This document shows positions 15,321 through 23,578 of a stretch of 55,839 bases of DNA, one piece after another. The notes beneath the pieces are model-generated. The model worked only from the letters and a program-made list of their open reading frames with translations. It had not been told where the DNA came from and did no database searches. The translations under genes and the position numbers were made by a program. Within the stretch, counting starts at the first letter, position 1. Every line of letters starts with the position of its first letter. Source of the stretch: Erysipelotrichaceae bacterium (GTDB taxonomy: Bacteria > Bacillota_I > Bacilli_A > Erysipelotrichales > Erysipelotrichaceae); the NCBI GenBank assembly GCA_017428765.1, contig JAFRQF010000018.1:1-55839 (forward strand). The letters run 5' to 3'.

Positions 15321-16844
15321 ATGTCAGAAGCATTGAATATAATCAAAGACCCTACTCTTACTTACAATCAGGAGCTGATCGCCCTTGCCAAACTCGGCGA
15401 AAACAGCGACGATACCCTGGTGTATTCCGATGAATACTACAAGGCATTCAACAGCCGTGCCTTATGTGATCTTGGCGAAGGCAAGATGCCCTACAGACCG
15501 AGATACATCTGCCCGGATTATGAGCTCCTGTTTGAAAAAGGCTGCAAGTTCCTGGAACTCGATCCGCCGAAAGATCTGCTGGAAGCGATCAACGTGCTGG
15601 AGATCTTCTACCGTCACGTTCCGTCCATCACGACCTTCCCGGTCTACCTGGGAGATCTGGACAAGCTTCTGGAACCTTTCGTCCTCAAGGAGGAAAGATC
15701 CTATGCCAAAAAACTGCTGAAGCTCTTCCTGCTTCAGATCGATAAGGTACTTACCGATTCCTTCGTCCACGCCGATATCGGACCGGAGGATTCCGTTACC
15801 GGCAGGCTCTTGCTGGAACTGAGTGAAGAGATGCAGCTCGCCGTTCCAAACATCACATTAAGATATGACCCTGAGCGGACGAGCGATGACTTCGCCCTGG
15901 CTTGCATAAAATGTATGTTAAAGACCGCGAAGCCTTCCTTCGCCAACCACAGGATGTTCGTGAAGGAGTGGGGAGAAAATTATGCGATCGCTTCCTGCTA
16001 CAACGGACTGCTCAAGGCAGGCGGCGGCTACACCCTTCCGCGCATGCGCTTATACGAGTGCTCTTTGACAGCGAAAGATACGGAAGACTTCGTTAACAGA
16101 GAACTTCCGCGCTACATCGACCTGCAGCTTGAATACATGGATAAGAGAGTGAAGTTCATCGTCGAAGAAGCGAGCTTCTTCAAAGCCAACTTCTTAGCGA
16201 CCGAAGGCTTTGTGAAGGAAGAAAACTTCACCGGCATGTTCGGCGTCGTCGGACTGGCGGAATGCGTCAACCATCTGCTTGGCATCGAAGACAAGAAAAA
16301 AGGTTTCGGCATCAACAAGGAAGCCACTGCGCTCGGCCTGAAGATCATGGATGTCATCGACGAAAGAGTCAAGGCACATGTCGCTCCGTATTGCGAAGCG
16401 ACGGATCATCGTTACAGATTACATGCCCAGGTCGGCATCAACACGGACGGCATGGATGATTCCCCGGGTACCCGCATTCCGATCTTTGCGGAACCTACGA
16501 TGCTGGAACAGTTACAGACAAACGAGAAGTTCCATCCGTATTTCCCGACCGGCACCGGCGATATCTTCAAATTCGAAGAGACGTATGAAAAAACACCGGA
16601 AGCCATCCTTCCGATCATCAAAGGTTCTTTCGGCAGAGGCTTGCGTTATTTCTCCGGCTACCTGGAGAACTGCGATGTCGTGCGAGTGACGGGCTATCTG
16701 GTCAAGAAATCCGAGATCGAAAAACTGAAAGCACAGAAGCAGTCATTGAACAACGTGACCGTATTTGGCATGGGTGCTCAGGACGGTGCACATGCGCTCG
16801 ACCGCAGGATACAGCGTCATGAAGATAACAGCACCGGTCAATAA
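15321..16844 (+). CDS. yjjI: YjjI-family glycyl radical enzyme
   Basis: A 507-residue protein of the YjjI family (E. coli YjjI is of similar size). The C-terminal glycyl-radical site is 'VVRVTGYLV' with Gly458. A Cys in 'IASCYNGL' is the best candidate for the thiyl residue. I chose the ATG at 15321 because AGAAGGTG lies 6 nt before it, and the upstream ATG at 15297 lies inside a TATAAT (15293-15298) that looks like the promoter. It overlaps its activase gene yjjW. The enzyme needs anaerobic conditions. Its substrate is not established; in enterobacteria the pair sits next to deoxynucleoside catabolism genes. Confidence 0.85.
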   Translation: MSEALNIIKDPTLTYNQELIALAKLGENSDDTLVYSDEYYKAFNSRALCDLGEGKMPYRPRYICPDYELLFEKGCKFLELDPPKDLLEAINVLEIFYRHVPSITTFPVYLGDLDKLLEPFVLKEERSYAKKLLKLFLLQIDKVLTDSFVHADIGPEDSVTGRLLLELSEEMQLAVPNITLRYDPERTSDDFALACIKCMLKTAKPSFANHRMFVKEWGENYAIASCYNGLLKAGGGYTLPRMRLYECSLTAKDTEDFVNRELPRYIDLQLEYMDKRVKFIVEEASFFKANFLATEGFVKEENFTGMFGVVGLAECVNHLLGIEDKKKGFGINKEATALGLKIMDVIDERVKAHVAPYCEATDHRYRLHAQVGINTDGMDDSPGTRIPIFAEPTMLEQLQTNEKFHPYFPTGTGDIFKFEETYEKTPEAILPIIKGSFGRGLRYFSGYLENCDVVRVTGYLVKKSEIEKLKAQKQSLNNVTVFGMGAQDGAHALDRRIQRHEDNSTGQ

Positions 16845-17661
16845 GATCATCCCCTTCTCCAATGTGGACGGCCCATCCAACCGCATGGCGATCTTCTTTC
16901 AGGGCTGTCCGTTCAACTGCCGTTTCTGTCACAATCCGGAAACGATCCATATGTGCAATGACTGCGGTGACTGCGTAAAGACCTGCCCGGTGGGTGCCTT
17001 ATCTCTGAAAGAAGGCAAAGTCACATGGAACAAGGATCTTTGCGTCAATTGCGATACCTGTATCAAGACCTGCCGTCACGACGCTTCGCCAAAGGTCACC
17101 CGGATGACTACGGATGAGCTCATGGAAAAGATCCTGGAAGTCTCTCCCTATATTCAGGGGATCACTTTATCGGGCGGGGAATGTACATTGCAGAAAGAGT
17201 TCATCAAGGAGCTGTTTCCGAAAGTCAAAGCGCTCGGCTTAACGACATTGCTGGATTCCAACGGATCCCTTGATTTTGAAAGCAATGAAGATATCCTTGA
17301 ATACTGCGACGGGGTGATGCTGGATGTCAAAGCCTATAATAAGGAATTCTCCGACTGGCTGATCCGCTATCCCAATGACGTGGTCTTAAAAAACCTCGAT
17401 CATCTGCTGGCCACAGGCAAGCTGGAAGAAGTGCGCACGCTCATCTTCCCGGACCGCGACAAGGAAAACGAAGCGACCGTCCGCTATGTTGCGGAAACGA
17501 TCAAAGACAGATGCCGCTACAAGATCATACGTTACCGGCAGTTCGGCGTAAGGGAAGAATACCGCAAGGAGCTTGGCGACTTCACGACCGGGGAAGACTA
17601 TGCGATGAGGTATGTGGAACTCGCAAGATCGCTTGGGGCATCAAAAGCGATACTGGTTTAA
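16819..17661 (+). CDS. yjjW: YjjW-family glycyl radical enzyme activase (radical SAM)
   Basis: A 280-residue radical-SAM protein. The cluster motif CPFNCRFC (Cys30, Cys34, Cys37) binds the SAM-cleaving 4Fe-4S centre. Two ferredoxin-type motifs follow ('CNDCGDCVKTC' and 'CVNCDTCIKTC') for extra clusters, then 'LSGGECTLQ' for SAM binding. It installs the glycyl radical on the upstream YjjI. The start ATG at 16819 is inside yjjI (26-nt overlap), and residue 1 onwards aligns with family starts; longer in-frame starts are less likely. The operon ends soon after, and the next gene has its own promoter. Confidence 0.88.
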   Translation: MKITAPVNKIIPFSNVDGPSNRMAIFFQGCPFNCRFCHNPETIHMCNDCGDCVKTCPVGALSLKEGKVTWNKDLCVNCDTCIKTCRHDASPKVTRMTTDELMEKILEVSPYIQGITLSGGECTLQKEFIKELFPKVKALGLTTLLDSNGSLDFESNEDILEYCDGVMLDVKAYNKEFSDWLIRYPNDVVLKNLDHLLATGKLEEVRTLIFPDRDKENEATVRYVAETIKDRCRYKIIRYRQFGVREEYRKELGDFTTGEDYAMRYVELARSLGASKAILV

Positions 17662-17667
17662 CAGCTG

Positions 17668-17697
17668 TTGTGAGGAATATAACGAGGATACTATAAT
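17668..17697 (+). promoter_or_regulatory. Promoter of the 50-residue membrane protein
   Basis: TTGTGA (17668-17673), 18 nt, TATAAT (17692-17697), 24 nt before the ATG at 17722. This separates the small gene from the yjjI-yjjW operon. Confidence 0.6.
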
Positions 17698-17721
17698 GAT
17701 TCCAATAAGGGGGATACGATC

Positions 17722-17874
17722 ATGAATGGATTTTTCGGTTTCGATTTCAGTTCGATCATATATCTGGTACTGGGGCTTATTATCGTTTTCGGTATTATAA
17801 AAGGACTTTTCAAGCTTGTAGGCTTCGTCTTAATAGCCGGCATCGTGATCTATCTGCTGGGCATTATTCTCTAA
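17722..17874 (+). CDS. Small two-helix membrane protein, 50 residues
   Basis: ATG (17722) to TAA (17872-17874). The product is almost entirely hydrophobic: 'IIYLVLGLIIVFGIIKGLF' and then 'LVGFVLIAGIVIYLLGIIL', two membrane helices joined by a Lys-containing turn. Support for a real gene is unusually good for its size: its own promoter (17668-17697), AAGGGGG 7 nt before the ATG, and a terminator 15 nt after the stop. I do not recognise a family. The layout would suit a small membrane regulator or a toxin-like peptide, but no antisense partner was seen. Confidence 0.7.
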   Translation: MNGFFGFDFSSIIYLVLGLIIVFGIIKGLFKLVGFVLIAGIVIYLLGIIL

Positions 17875-17888
17875 GAAAATCAATCATT

Positions 17889-17918
17889 CAAAAACAGCAC
17901 CAGACGGCGCTGTTTTTG
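17889..17918. terminator. Bidirectional terminator
   Basis: CAAAAACAGC (17889-17898) pairs with GCTGTTTTTG (17909-17918). T-runs are present on both strands; it lies between convergent genes (the small membrane protein and the minus-strand hydrolase). Confidence 0.7.
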
Positions 17919-17930
17919 AATATCTTTTGG

Positions 17931-18887
17931 TCAGGCAGGAAACTGCGAGAGCTTTTCTCTGAGCAGTTTCTTAAACCTTTCCGGTTCATCTCTCATCGGA
18001 TTGTGACCGGACTTTTCGAACCAGATCAGTTCCTTGTATGGCGCATCGATCTTATTGAACCAGTCTTCGACGAGCTCAGACGGCGTGTTCATATCGAGCT
18101 TCCCATCAAAGATCAGAAACGGGACTTTGAATTCGGTGTAGACGGAAAGATCTTCGGCACCGATCTCGGGCCACATGGCCGTCAGGACTTTCTTATAGCC
18201 GATGGCAACGCCGATGAAATCCGAAAGGCTGTACTCACCGGAAAGGATCATCGGTTTGATGATGGCATCCATATAGCTCTTCTTTCCTTCCGACTTTGAA
18301 TAGCCGCCGTATTTCATCATGAGGTCGCGCTGTACCTTCATTCCGGCATAGCCGCCTTTGTACATTCCTTTGACCGGCGGACCGACGCTTTCCAGTTTCC
18401 TGCAGGCTTCCTCATCTCCGGCTGCCTTTGCGGCATCGTAAGTGTACCGGTAGCTGAGCAGCTCGTTCTTTTCGCCGTTGACGAACTGTCCGAATCCGAC
18501 GAATGCGGCGATGTGCTCCGGATGTTTGCAGATGAGCCTCGTTCCAAGCAGGGAGCCCCAGCTGCCGCCGATCACAAAGATCTTTTCTTTTCTGAACTTT
18601 TCGCACAGATATTCGACGACTGCCCTTGCGTCTTCGACCAGCAGGTCGATCGTAAGAGCGTTATAATCGACGCCTGAACAGGAACCACCGGTACCTCTCT
18701 GATCCCAGGTGGCGATCGTAAAGGTATCGAGCAGGTCTTTATCATGGGTGACGATGCTGTGGCGGTTGACGATGCCCGGACCGCCGTGCAGGAAAAGTAA
18801 GACGGGTAAGCTTTCGTTTTTACTGATGACGTGGATCTTCTGCATGATGCCGTTTACCGGTATCTTGATCTTTACATTGACTGCCAT
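17931..18887 (-). CDS. Alpha/beta hydrolase, proline-iminopeptidase-like
   Basis: A 318-residue cytosolic hydrolase. 'LFLHGGPG' (His34 onward, oxyanion hole), 'WDQRGTGGS' and the nucleophile elbow 'GGSWGS' (Ser109) are the hallmark of the prolyl-aminopeptidase/HGGPG subfamily. The catalytic His is in 'EKSGHNPMRDEP'. The start is placed at the ATG with GGAGGT 6 nt upstream (18887) rather than the ATG six codons earlier. Members cleave N-terminal prolyl residues or small amides/esters. The gene is monocistronic, so substrate assignment stays open. Confidence 0.78.
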   Translation of the reverse strand: MAVNVKIKIPVNGIMQKIHVISKNESLPVLLFLHGGPGIVNRHSIVTHDKDLLDTFTIATWDQRGTGGSCSGVDYNALTIDLLVEDARAVVEYLCEKFRKEKIFVIGGSWGSLLGTRLICKHPEHIAAFVGFGQFVNGEKNELLSYRYTYDAAKAAGDEEACRKLESVGPPVKGMYKGGYAGMKVQRDLMMKYGGYSKSEGKKSYMDAIIKPMILSGEYSLSDFIGVAIGYKKVLTAMWPEIGAEDLSVYTEFKVPFLIFDGKLDMNTPSELVEDWFNKIDAPYKELIWFEKSGHNPMRDEPERFKKLLREKLSQFPA

Positions 18888-18990
18888 AGACTGACCTCCG
18901 ATCATTGCGCTTAAAATATCAGGCGCTATCCTGATTTCATTATAGCTTCCCCCGGATTTACTGTCGTTACATACAAAGACAAGATCACGA

Positions 18991-19014
18991 AAAAAGCCTC
19001 GTGATCGAGGCTTT
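18991..19014 (-). terminator. Terminator of the 19029 membrane-protein gene
   Basis: AAAGCCTC (18993-19000) pairs with GAGGCTTT (19007-19014); on the minus strand TTTTTCG follows. It is 15 nt past the stop of the membrane-protein gene. Confidence 0.65.
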
Positions 19015-19028
19015 GAAGAAACGAAGTA

Positions 19029-19619
19029 TCAGACCGTATGACGGTTTTCTTTGTCGATGTATTTGTATACCGTGTTGACGTAGATGATCGCCGATAATAC
19101 CGCTTCGGCAAACGGCTTGATGACGACGCTCAGGCTGCGGTCGTAAGCGCCGCTCGGTACGAAGAACATCAGAAGCAGCACGATGACGAAGACGAATTCT
19201 CTGAGGCAGTAATTTGCGCCGCAGAGGTATAAGGAACGCTTCTTGCCGAGGTTCGGAACGAAGGCGACCAGAGCCACCAGGATGAAACCGATCAAGGCGA
19301 CGACAGCGCTGGCGACGACAAAAGACGGCGAAGTCCTGTTGCGGTGCATGAAACTGACGACGACTGTGATCAAAGAACTCAGCAGGAAAAGATACAGAGC
19401 GCTTTTATAGTAGATGGCTGCCCGTTTGCCCGATCCCTTATAGAGATAGATGAAGGCAAAGAACAAGGCGAATGCCAGTACGCCGTCACCGATCAGGTTG
19501 CCCAGGTCGTTTTTCTGAAAACGAAGATACATGGAGAATAAGACGCCCGCCTCTCCCAAGAGACAGAACAGAGAATTGAATATACGTACGCCTTCCGGAT
19601 GTTTTCTGACCAGATTCAT
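19029..19619 (-). CDS. Multi-span membrane protein of unknown function
   Basis: A 196-residue protein with about five or six hydrophobic helices ('VLAFALFFAFIYLY', 'ALYLFLLSSLITVVVS', 'VALIGFILVALVAFV', 'FVIVLLLMFFVPS', 'AEAVLSAIIYVNTVY') and a short basic tail. The ATG at 19619 is chosen because AAAGGGAC precedes it; an ATG 20 codons upstream lacks an SD. It diverges from the ABC exporter operon but need not work with it. I do not recognise the family. Confidence 0.6.
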   Translation of the reverse strand: MNLVRKHPEGVRIFNSLFCLLGEAGVLFSMYLRFQKNDLGNLIGDGVLAFALFFAFIYLYKGSGKRAAIYYKSALYLFLLSSLITVVVSFMHRNRTSPSFVVASAVVALIGFILVALVAFVPNLGKKRSLYLCGANYCLREFVFVIVLLLMFFVPSGAYDRSLSVVIKPFAEAVLSAIIYVNTVYKYIDKENRHTV

Positions 19620-19779
19620 AGGAAAGTCCCTTTCTACGATTATTAAGAACATCATAACACCAACGAAGTTTCCTCTCAAACAAAGCGGGTCTTTTTTACT
19701 TCCAGGTGCCCTGTGTTACAGCGGTATCTTATTTTTTGAGAAATTTCATTATATAATCAGTAGAAATGAGGGCAGCAAC

Positions 19780-20502
19780 ATGATCGAATTTAAAAACATA
19801 TCAAAATCCTACCGGAAAGGAACGAAAGCCGTCGATGATCTTTCGTTCACCGTCAATGACGGCGAGATCTTCGGATTCTTAGGTCCCAACGGGGCTGGCA
19901 AATCTACGACGATACGCATGCTGACAGGGATACTGGGCATCGATGAAGGACAGATCCTGCTGGATGGTCATGACATAAGTAAAGATCCCTTGAATGCCAA
20001 AAAGACCTTCGGGTATGTGGCAGACGATCCTGACCAGTTTCTGACGCTGAAGGGGATCGAATATCTCAATTTCATGGCAGACATCTACGATGTCAAGGAT
20101 CGCAAGGAAAAGATCGAAACACTGACGAAGCGATTCGAGATCTTCGATGCGCTCAACAGCCGGATCGAATCCTATTCCCACGGCATGCGCCAGAAGATCA
20201 TCATCTGCGGCTGTCTGATGCACGAACCGAAAAACTGGATCCTGGATGAACCGATGACGGGACTGGATCCGAAATCTTCCTTCGACCTCAAGACCCGCAT
20301 GCGCGAACACGCCGATGCAGGCAACTGCGTCTTTTTCTCCACGCACGTTCTCGATGTCGCGGAGAAGATCTGCGACCGCGTCGGCATCATCAACAAAGGA
20401 AAACTTCTATTCGTCGGCAGTCTGGATGAGATGAAAGAGACCTTCAAGGAAGACGCAACGCTGGAACAGCTGTTTCTGGAGATCACGGGAAATGCTGCAT
20501 AA
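19780..20502 (+). CDS. ABC transporter ATPase (ABC-2 exporter type)
   Basis: A 240-residue nucleotide-binding subunit with Walker A 'GPNGAGKST' at 35-43, a Q-loop-like 'ADDPDQF' region, signature 'YSHGMRQ', Walker B 'WILDEP' and H-loop 'FFSTH'. In the signature SGG is changed to SHG, as in several ABC-2 exporters. The start follows GAGGGCAGC; TATAAT at 19752-19757 is a likely -10. Its 3' end overlaps the permease gene by 11 nt. Together they form a two-gene exporter with an unknown cargo. Confidence 0.85.
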   Translation: MIEFKNISKSYRKGTKAVDDLSFTVNDGEIFGFLGPNGAGKSTTIRMLTGILGIDEGQILLDGHDISKDPLNAKKTFGYVADDPDQFLTLKGIEYLNFMADIYDVKDRKEKIETLTKRFEIFDALNSRIESYSHGMRQKIIICGCLMHEPKNWILDEPMTGLDPKSSFDLKTRMREHADAGNCVFFSTHVLDVAEKICDRVGIINKGKLLFVGSLDEMKETFKEDATLEQLFLEITGNAA

Positions 20503-22111
20503 TGTTTTCCATCTGACGAAAGTCTTCCTGCTGACCGCCTTCCGCCGTTCGGAAGGCAGACGCCCCTGGCTGAAGTTTTTATATGCCTTCCTGTTTCTGT
20601 ATCTGGCCTTCATTGCCGGCTTTATTTCCTATGGGCTGATCGATACTCTGATCCCGCTTCATCAGGAAGAAGCCTTTACGGGGATCGTGCTGATGCTGGT
20701 CATATCGTTCACGCTGTTTACGACGATCATCAGCTGCATCAATGTATTCTACTTTTCCAAAGACAACCTGTTCATACTGCCTTTGCCTTTGAAAGGCAAG
20801 GAAGTTCTTAGCGCAAAGCTGAACGTGCTGCTCGTCTATTCGTATACGGAGATCCTGTTTTTCGGACTGATCCCGCTTCTGGTGTACGGGGTCATGTGCG
20901 AAAAAGGTCTCATGTTTTTCCTGATGGTCATTCCGGTGCTGCTGCTTCTTCCGGTGATCCCGCTGGTGCTCGTTTCCTTCTTTGTGATGTCTGTGATGGC
21001 TCTTACCGGAGGCATACGAAATAAGGCACTCGTGCAGGGACTGTCCATGACGTTTGGCATCCTGTTCTCGCTTGCCATATCCCTTGTCTCTTCTTCCATA
21101 TCGACGAACGAGGAAGTCATGCAGCTTCTAGTGAAAGTCAACGGCTTAAGCGAGCTCTATCAGAAAACGTTCTTCACGATGCCTTTGGCGATGACGGCTT
21201 TGAACAAAGGAAACCTCCTGTCTCTTCTGGGACTGGCCGCCGTATCCGCTCTCGCCTATGCCTTGCTTGTCCTTTACGGAGAGAAAGCATACTACCGCGG
21301 CATGATCGGTTCGCTGTATTCTTCCGAAGGTGTCTCGTCAAAGAAGCTGGATGGCGAAAGTGCCTTTTCTTCCAGAGGTCTTGCCTATTCCTATGTCATG
21401 AAAGAATTGAAGACATATATAAGAAGACCGACCTTCTTCGTACAGCTCGTCCTTCCCGGACTGATCCTGCCGGCATTCATGATCCTGGTCTTCTATGTAT
21501 CGCTTCGCTCGGAAGCGGGAATGATCAAAGATATCCTGCGGCAGTTTTTCGCAGACAGAGGAAATGACGGCTACGTATTGGGTGCCCTGGTGTTCTTGCA
21601 TATGTTCTGCAGTCTGTATTCCTATATCTCAGTCGTTGCCATATCCAAAGACGGACACGACGCCTGTGCCATGAAGTATCTGCCGATCCCCTTCTATCGC
21701 CAGCTCATCTACAAGATGATCCCGGATTTCCTGTCATGTCTGATCGGCTCTGTCATTTCGACGGTGCTGCTGGTCATCCTGATCGGTCTGCCGCTTCGAT
21801 TCGTCGTGATGGCTCTTCCGATCTGTCTGAGCTACTTTGCGTTGCACGGCTTCCTGATCCTGCTGGATGCCGCAAGGCCAAAGCTCAACTGGTCAAGGGA
21901 ACTGGAAGTCTGCAAGAACAACCTTCTGATGCTTGGAAGCATCGTCTTCGGTCTGCTTGGCATGGCACTGGTCGCGCTTTGCGTCTTTGTCTTACATATG
22001 AACGCAATACTGCAGACAGTCTGTCTGACCCTGTTATATCTGTTACTTACTGCGGCAGGATATTTCTTCATAAAAAAAGAAGATATCCGGCTGGCAGCAC
22101 ATATCCAATAA
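20492..22111 (+). CDS. ABC exporter permease, large ABC-2-type membrane protein
   Basis: A 539-residue membrane protein, about twice the size of usual ABC-2 permeases. It has two blocks of six or so helices separated by a soluble region around 260-310 ('EKAYYRGMIGSLYSSEG'). Such a size suggests an internal duplication, so one chain could supply the whole membrane domain with a homodimer of the upstream ATPase. The ATG overlaps the ATPase gene, giving translational coupling. The cargo is unknown; peptides or antibiotics are typical of the class. Confidence 0.75.
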   Translation: MLHNVFHLTKVFLLTAFRRSEGRRPWLKFLYAFLFLYLAFIAGFISYGLIDTLIPLHQEEAFTGIVLMLVISFTLFTTIISCINVFYFSKDNLFILPLPLKGKEVLSAKLNVLLVYSYTEILFFGLIPLLVYGVMCEKGLMFFLMVIPVLLLLPVIPLVLVSFFVMSVMALTGGIRNKALVQGLSMTFGILFSLAISLVSSSISTNEEVMQLLVKVNGLSELYQKTFFTMPLAMTALNKGNLLSLLGLAAVSALAYALLVLYGEKAYYRGMIGSLYSSEGVSSKKLDGESAFSSRGLAYSYVMKELKTYIRRPTFFVQLVLPGLILPAFMILVFYVSLRSEAGMIKDILRQFFADRGNDGYVLGALVFLHMFCSLYSYISVVAISKDGHDACAMKYLPIPFYRQLIYKMIPDFLSCLIGSVISTVLLVILIGLPLRFVVMALPICLSYFALHGFLILLDAARPKLNWSRELEVCKNNLLMLGSIVFGLLGMALVALCVFVLHMNAILQTVCLTLLYLLLTAAGYFFIKKEDIRLAAHIQ

Positions 22112-22121
22112 AAAGAAAGAA

Positions 22122-22148
22122 AGCTCCGCAATGTGAATGCGGAGTTTT
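22122..22148. terminator. Bidirectional terminator
   Basis: CTCCGCA (22124-22130) pairs with TGCGGAG (22138-22144) across 7 nt. The plus side continues TTTTCA, the minus side CTTTCTTTCTTTTT. It ends the ABC exporter operon and, on the minus strand, the small 22178 ORF. Confidence 0.65.
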
Positions 22149-22177
22149 CATATAGTTCGATCATTATCGGATACCGG

Positions 22178-22399
22178 TCAGCGGTATCTTGTAGGAAGGC
22201 TTGACGTCTTCTTTTTATCAGGTGCCGGTGATGCCGAATGGTCTTTTGGCGATGCGGAATTCATATTCATGTTCACTCCCAAAATGCGTCTGAAAATCAG
22301 AAGCACTTTTTCAAGAAGCAGCCTGTCCTGCATGTCATGAGGAAAGAGCCTTTCAAACTGCAGGATGCTGTCATGAATGTTTTGATTCATGAGTTTCAT
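22178..22399 (-). CDS. Hypothetical small protein, 73 residues
   Basis: A minus-strand ORF with an amphipathic, Leu-rich N-terminal half ('SILQFERLFPHDMQDRLLL', 'LLIFRRILGVNM') and a polar Ser/Pro/Lys tail. No SD is obvious before the ATG (22399). Support comes from position: it fills an otherwise empty 400-bp gap and has a T-rich terminator on its 3' side (22122-22148). No family is recognised. It could be a false ORF. Confidence 0.4.
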   Translation of the reverse strand: MKLMNQNIHDSILQFERLFPHDMQDRLLLEKVLLIFRRILGVNMNMNSASPKDHSASPAPDKKKTSSLPTRYR

Positions 22400-22516
22400 A
22401 TTTAAGAATATTGCACAACTTTATACGGCAGACAAGATGTTGCGGAAAGGACAGCAGAAAGAGGTACAATGAAGTTAGCGGGTACTAACCTATGATGTTT
22501 TCAAGGGAGCGGGAAA

Positions 22517-23437
22517 ATGAAAAAACGGATATTCACATTGGAAGATGACGGCTTCGTGGGAGCTTACTATGGCGGTCCTTCTGAAAGTAAGAAAGCTTTG
22601 ATCCTGATGCTGGGAGATTCTTCGACGGACTACATGGCACGCTGCGGTGCCGACTGGGTCAAAGAAAAAGGGATCCATGCCTTATGCATGTCTGCCGATA
22701 AGAAAGACTATGGTCACCACAACTATCCTCTGGAGCGTTTTGAAAAAGCGATCTCTTTTTTGAAGTCACAAGGCATGGAAAAGATCGGGATCGTCGGCGC
22801 CTCGACGACCGGCATGCTGGCACTGGTGGCCGCATCCTATTATCCGGAGATCTCCCTGACCATCGCCCTGTCACCTTCCGATTTTGTCATGGAAGGCTTC
22901 TATCAGGACGGCAAGGACGGGATGGAAGAACGTCCGGGCGACAACGAATCTTCTGTCTCCTATAAAGGAGAGCCTCTGCCCTATCTTCCGTATGCCTACC
23001 GTCATCCGGAGTATTGGTTAAAGATAAAAGAAGAATCCAAAGAAAGCGGAAATAAGATCGCTTCCCGAAAAATGTTCGATGAATCGGAAAGATTACACCC
23101 CATTCAGGAAGAAGAAAAGATCAAAGTTGAACGCATCAAAGGAAAGATCGTTTTCATCGGCGCGGAAGATGATGCCTTATGGGACACCTGCCGCTATATC
23201 CGCCGTATGGAAAAGCTGCTTTCGCAAAAGGAGCACGATTCCGTATATGAAGCACTTCTCTACGAACACGGGACACACTTCGTCTTCCCGCAGTCGATGC
23301 TGAAAAAGATGCTGCCGGTCGGATCGTCATTGCTTGTCGGGCTGATGTTCGATGCGGGGAAACGCTATGCGAGGGAATGTCGGGAAACAAGGATCGACAT
23401 CGACAGGCACCTGGATGCGATATTGAAAGTGTGGTAA
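22517..23437 (+). CDS. Alpha/beta hydrolase, acyl-CoA thioesterase (BAAT C-terminal) type
   Basis: A 306-residue cytosolic protein. The nucleophile elbow is 'VGASTTGM' (Ser96). The acid is probably in 'GAEDDALWDT' and the catalytic His in 'YEHGTHFVFP'. The order and the text around the elbow resemble the BAAT/acyl-CoA thioester hydrolase C-terminal domain, which transfers or hydrolyses acyl groups from CoA; the N-terminal BAAT domain is missing, as is common in bacteria. The gene stands alone and is closed by a terminator at 23457. The substrate is unknown. Confidence 0.65.
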   Translation: MKKRIFTLEDDGFVGAYYGGPSESKKALILMLGDSSTDYMARCGADWVKEKGIHALCMSADKKDYGHHNYPLERFEKAISFLKSQGMEKIGIVGASTTGMLALVAASYYPEISLTIALSPSDFVMEGFYQDGKDGMEERPGDNESSVSYKGEPLPYLPYAYRHPEYWLKIKEESKESGNKIASRKMFDESERLHPIQEEEKIKVERIKGKIVFIGAEDDALWDTCRYIRRMEKLLSQKEHDSVYEALLYEHGTHFVFPQSMLKKMLPVGSSLLVGLMFDAGKRYARECRETRIDIDRHLDAILKVW

Positions 23438-23456
23438 AGATTCACAGGATCTTCGA

Positions 23457-23477
23457 AAGCCGGCATGCCGGCTTTTT
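23457..23477 (+). terminator. Intrinsic terminator
   Basis: AGCCGG-CATG-CCGGCT followed by TTTTT (23473-23477), 20 nt after the thioesterase-like gene. Confidence 0.8.
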
Positions 23478-23578
23478 AAAATGAGATGATACAGTTTCGG
23501 ACTTTCCGTTCATTTTTAGTGTTGTATGTCTATGCTAAAATGAAACTGAAGAAGTGCCTTAAGAAAGGATAATCAATC

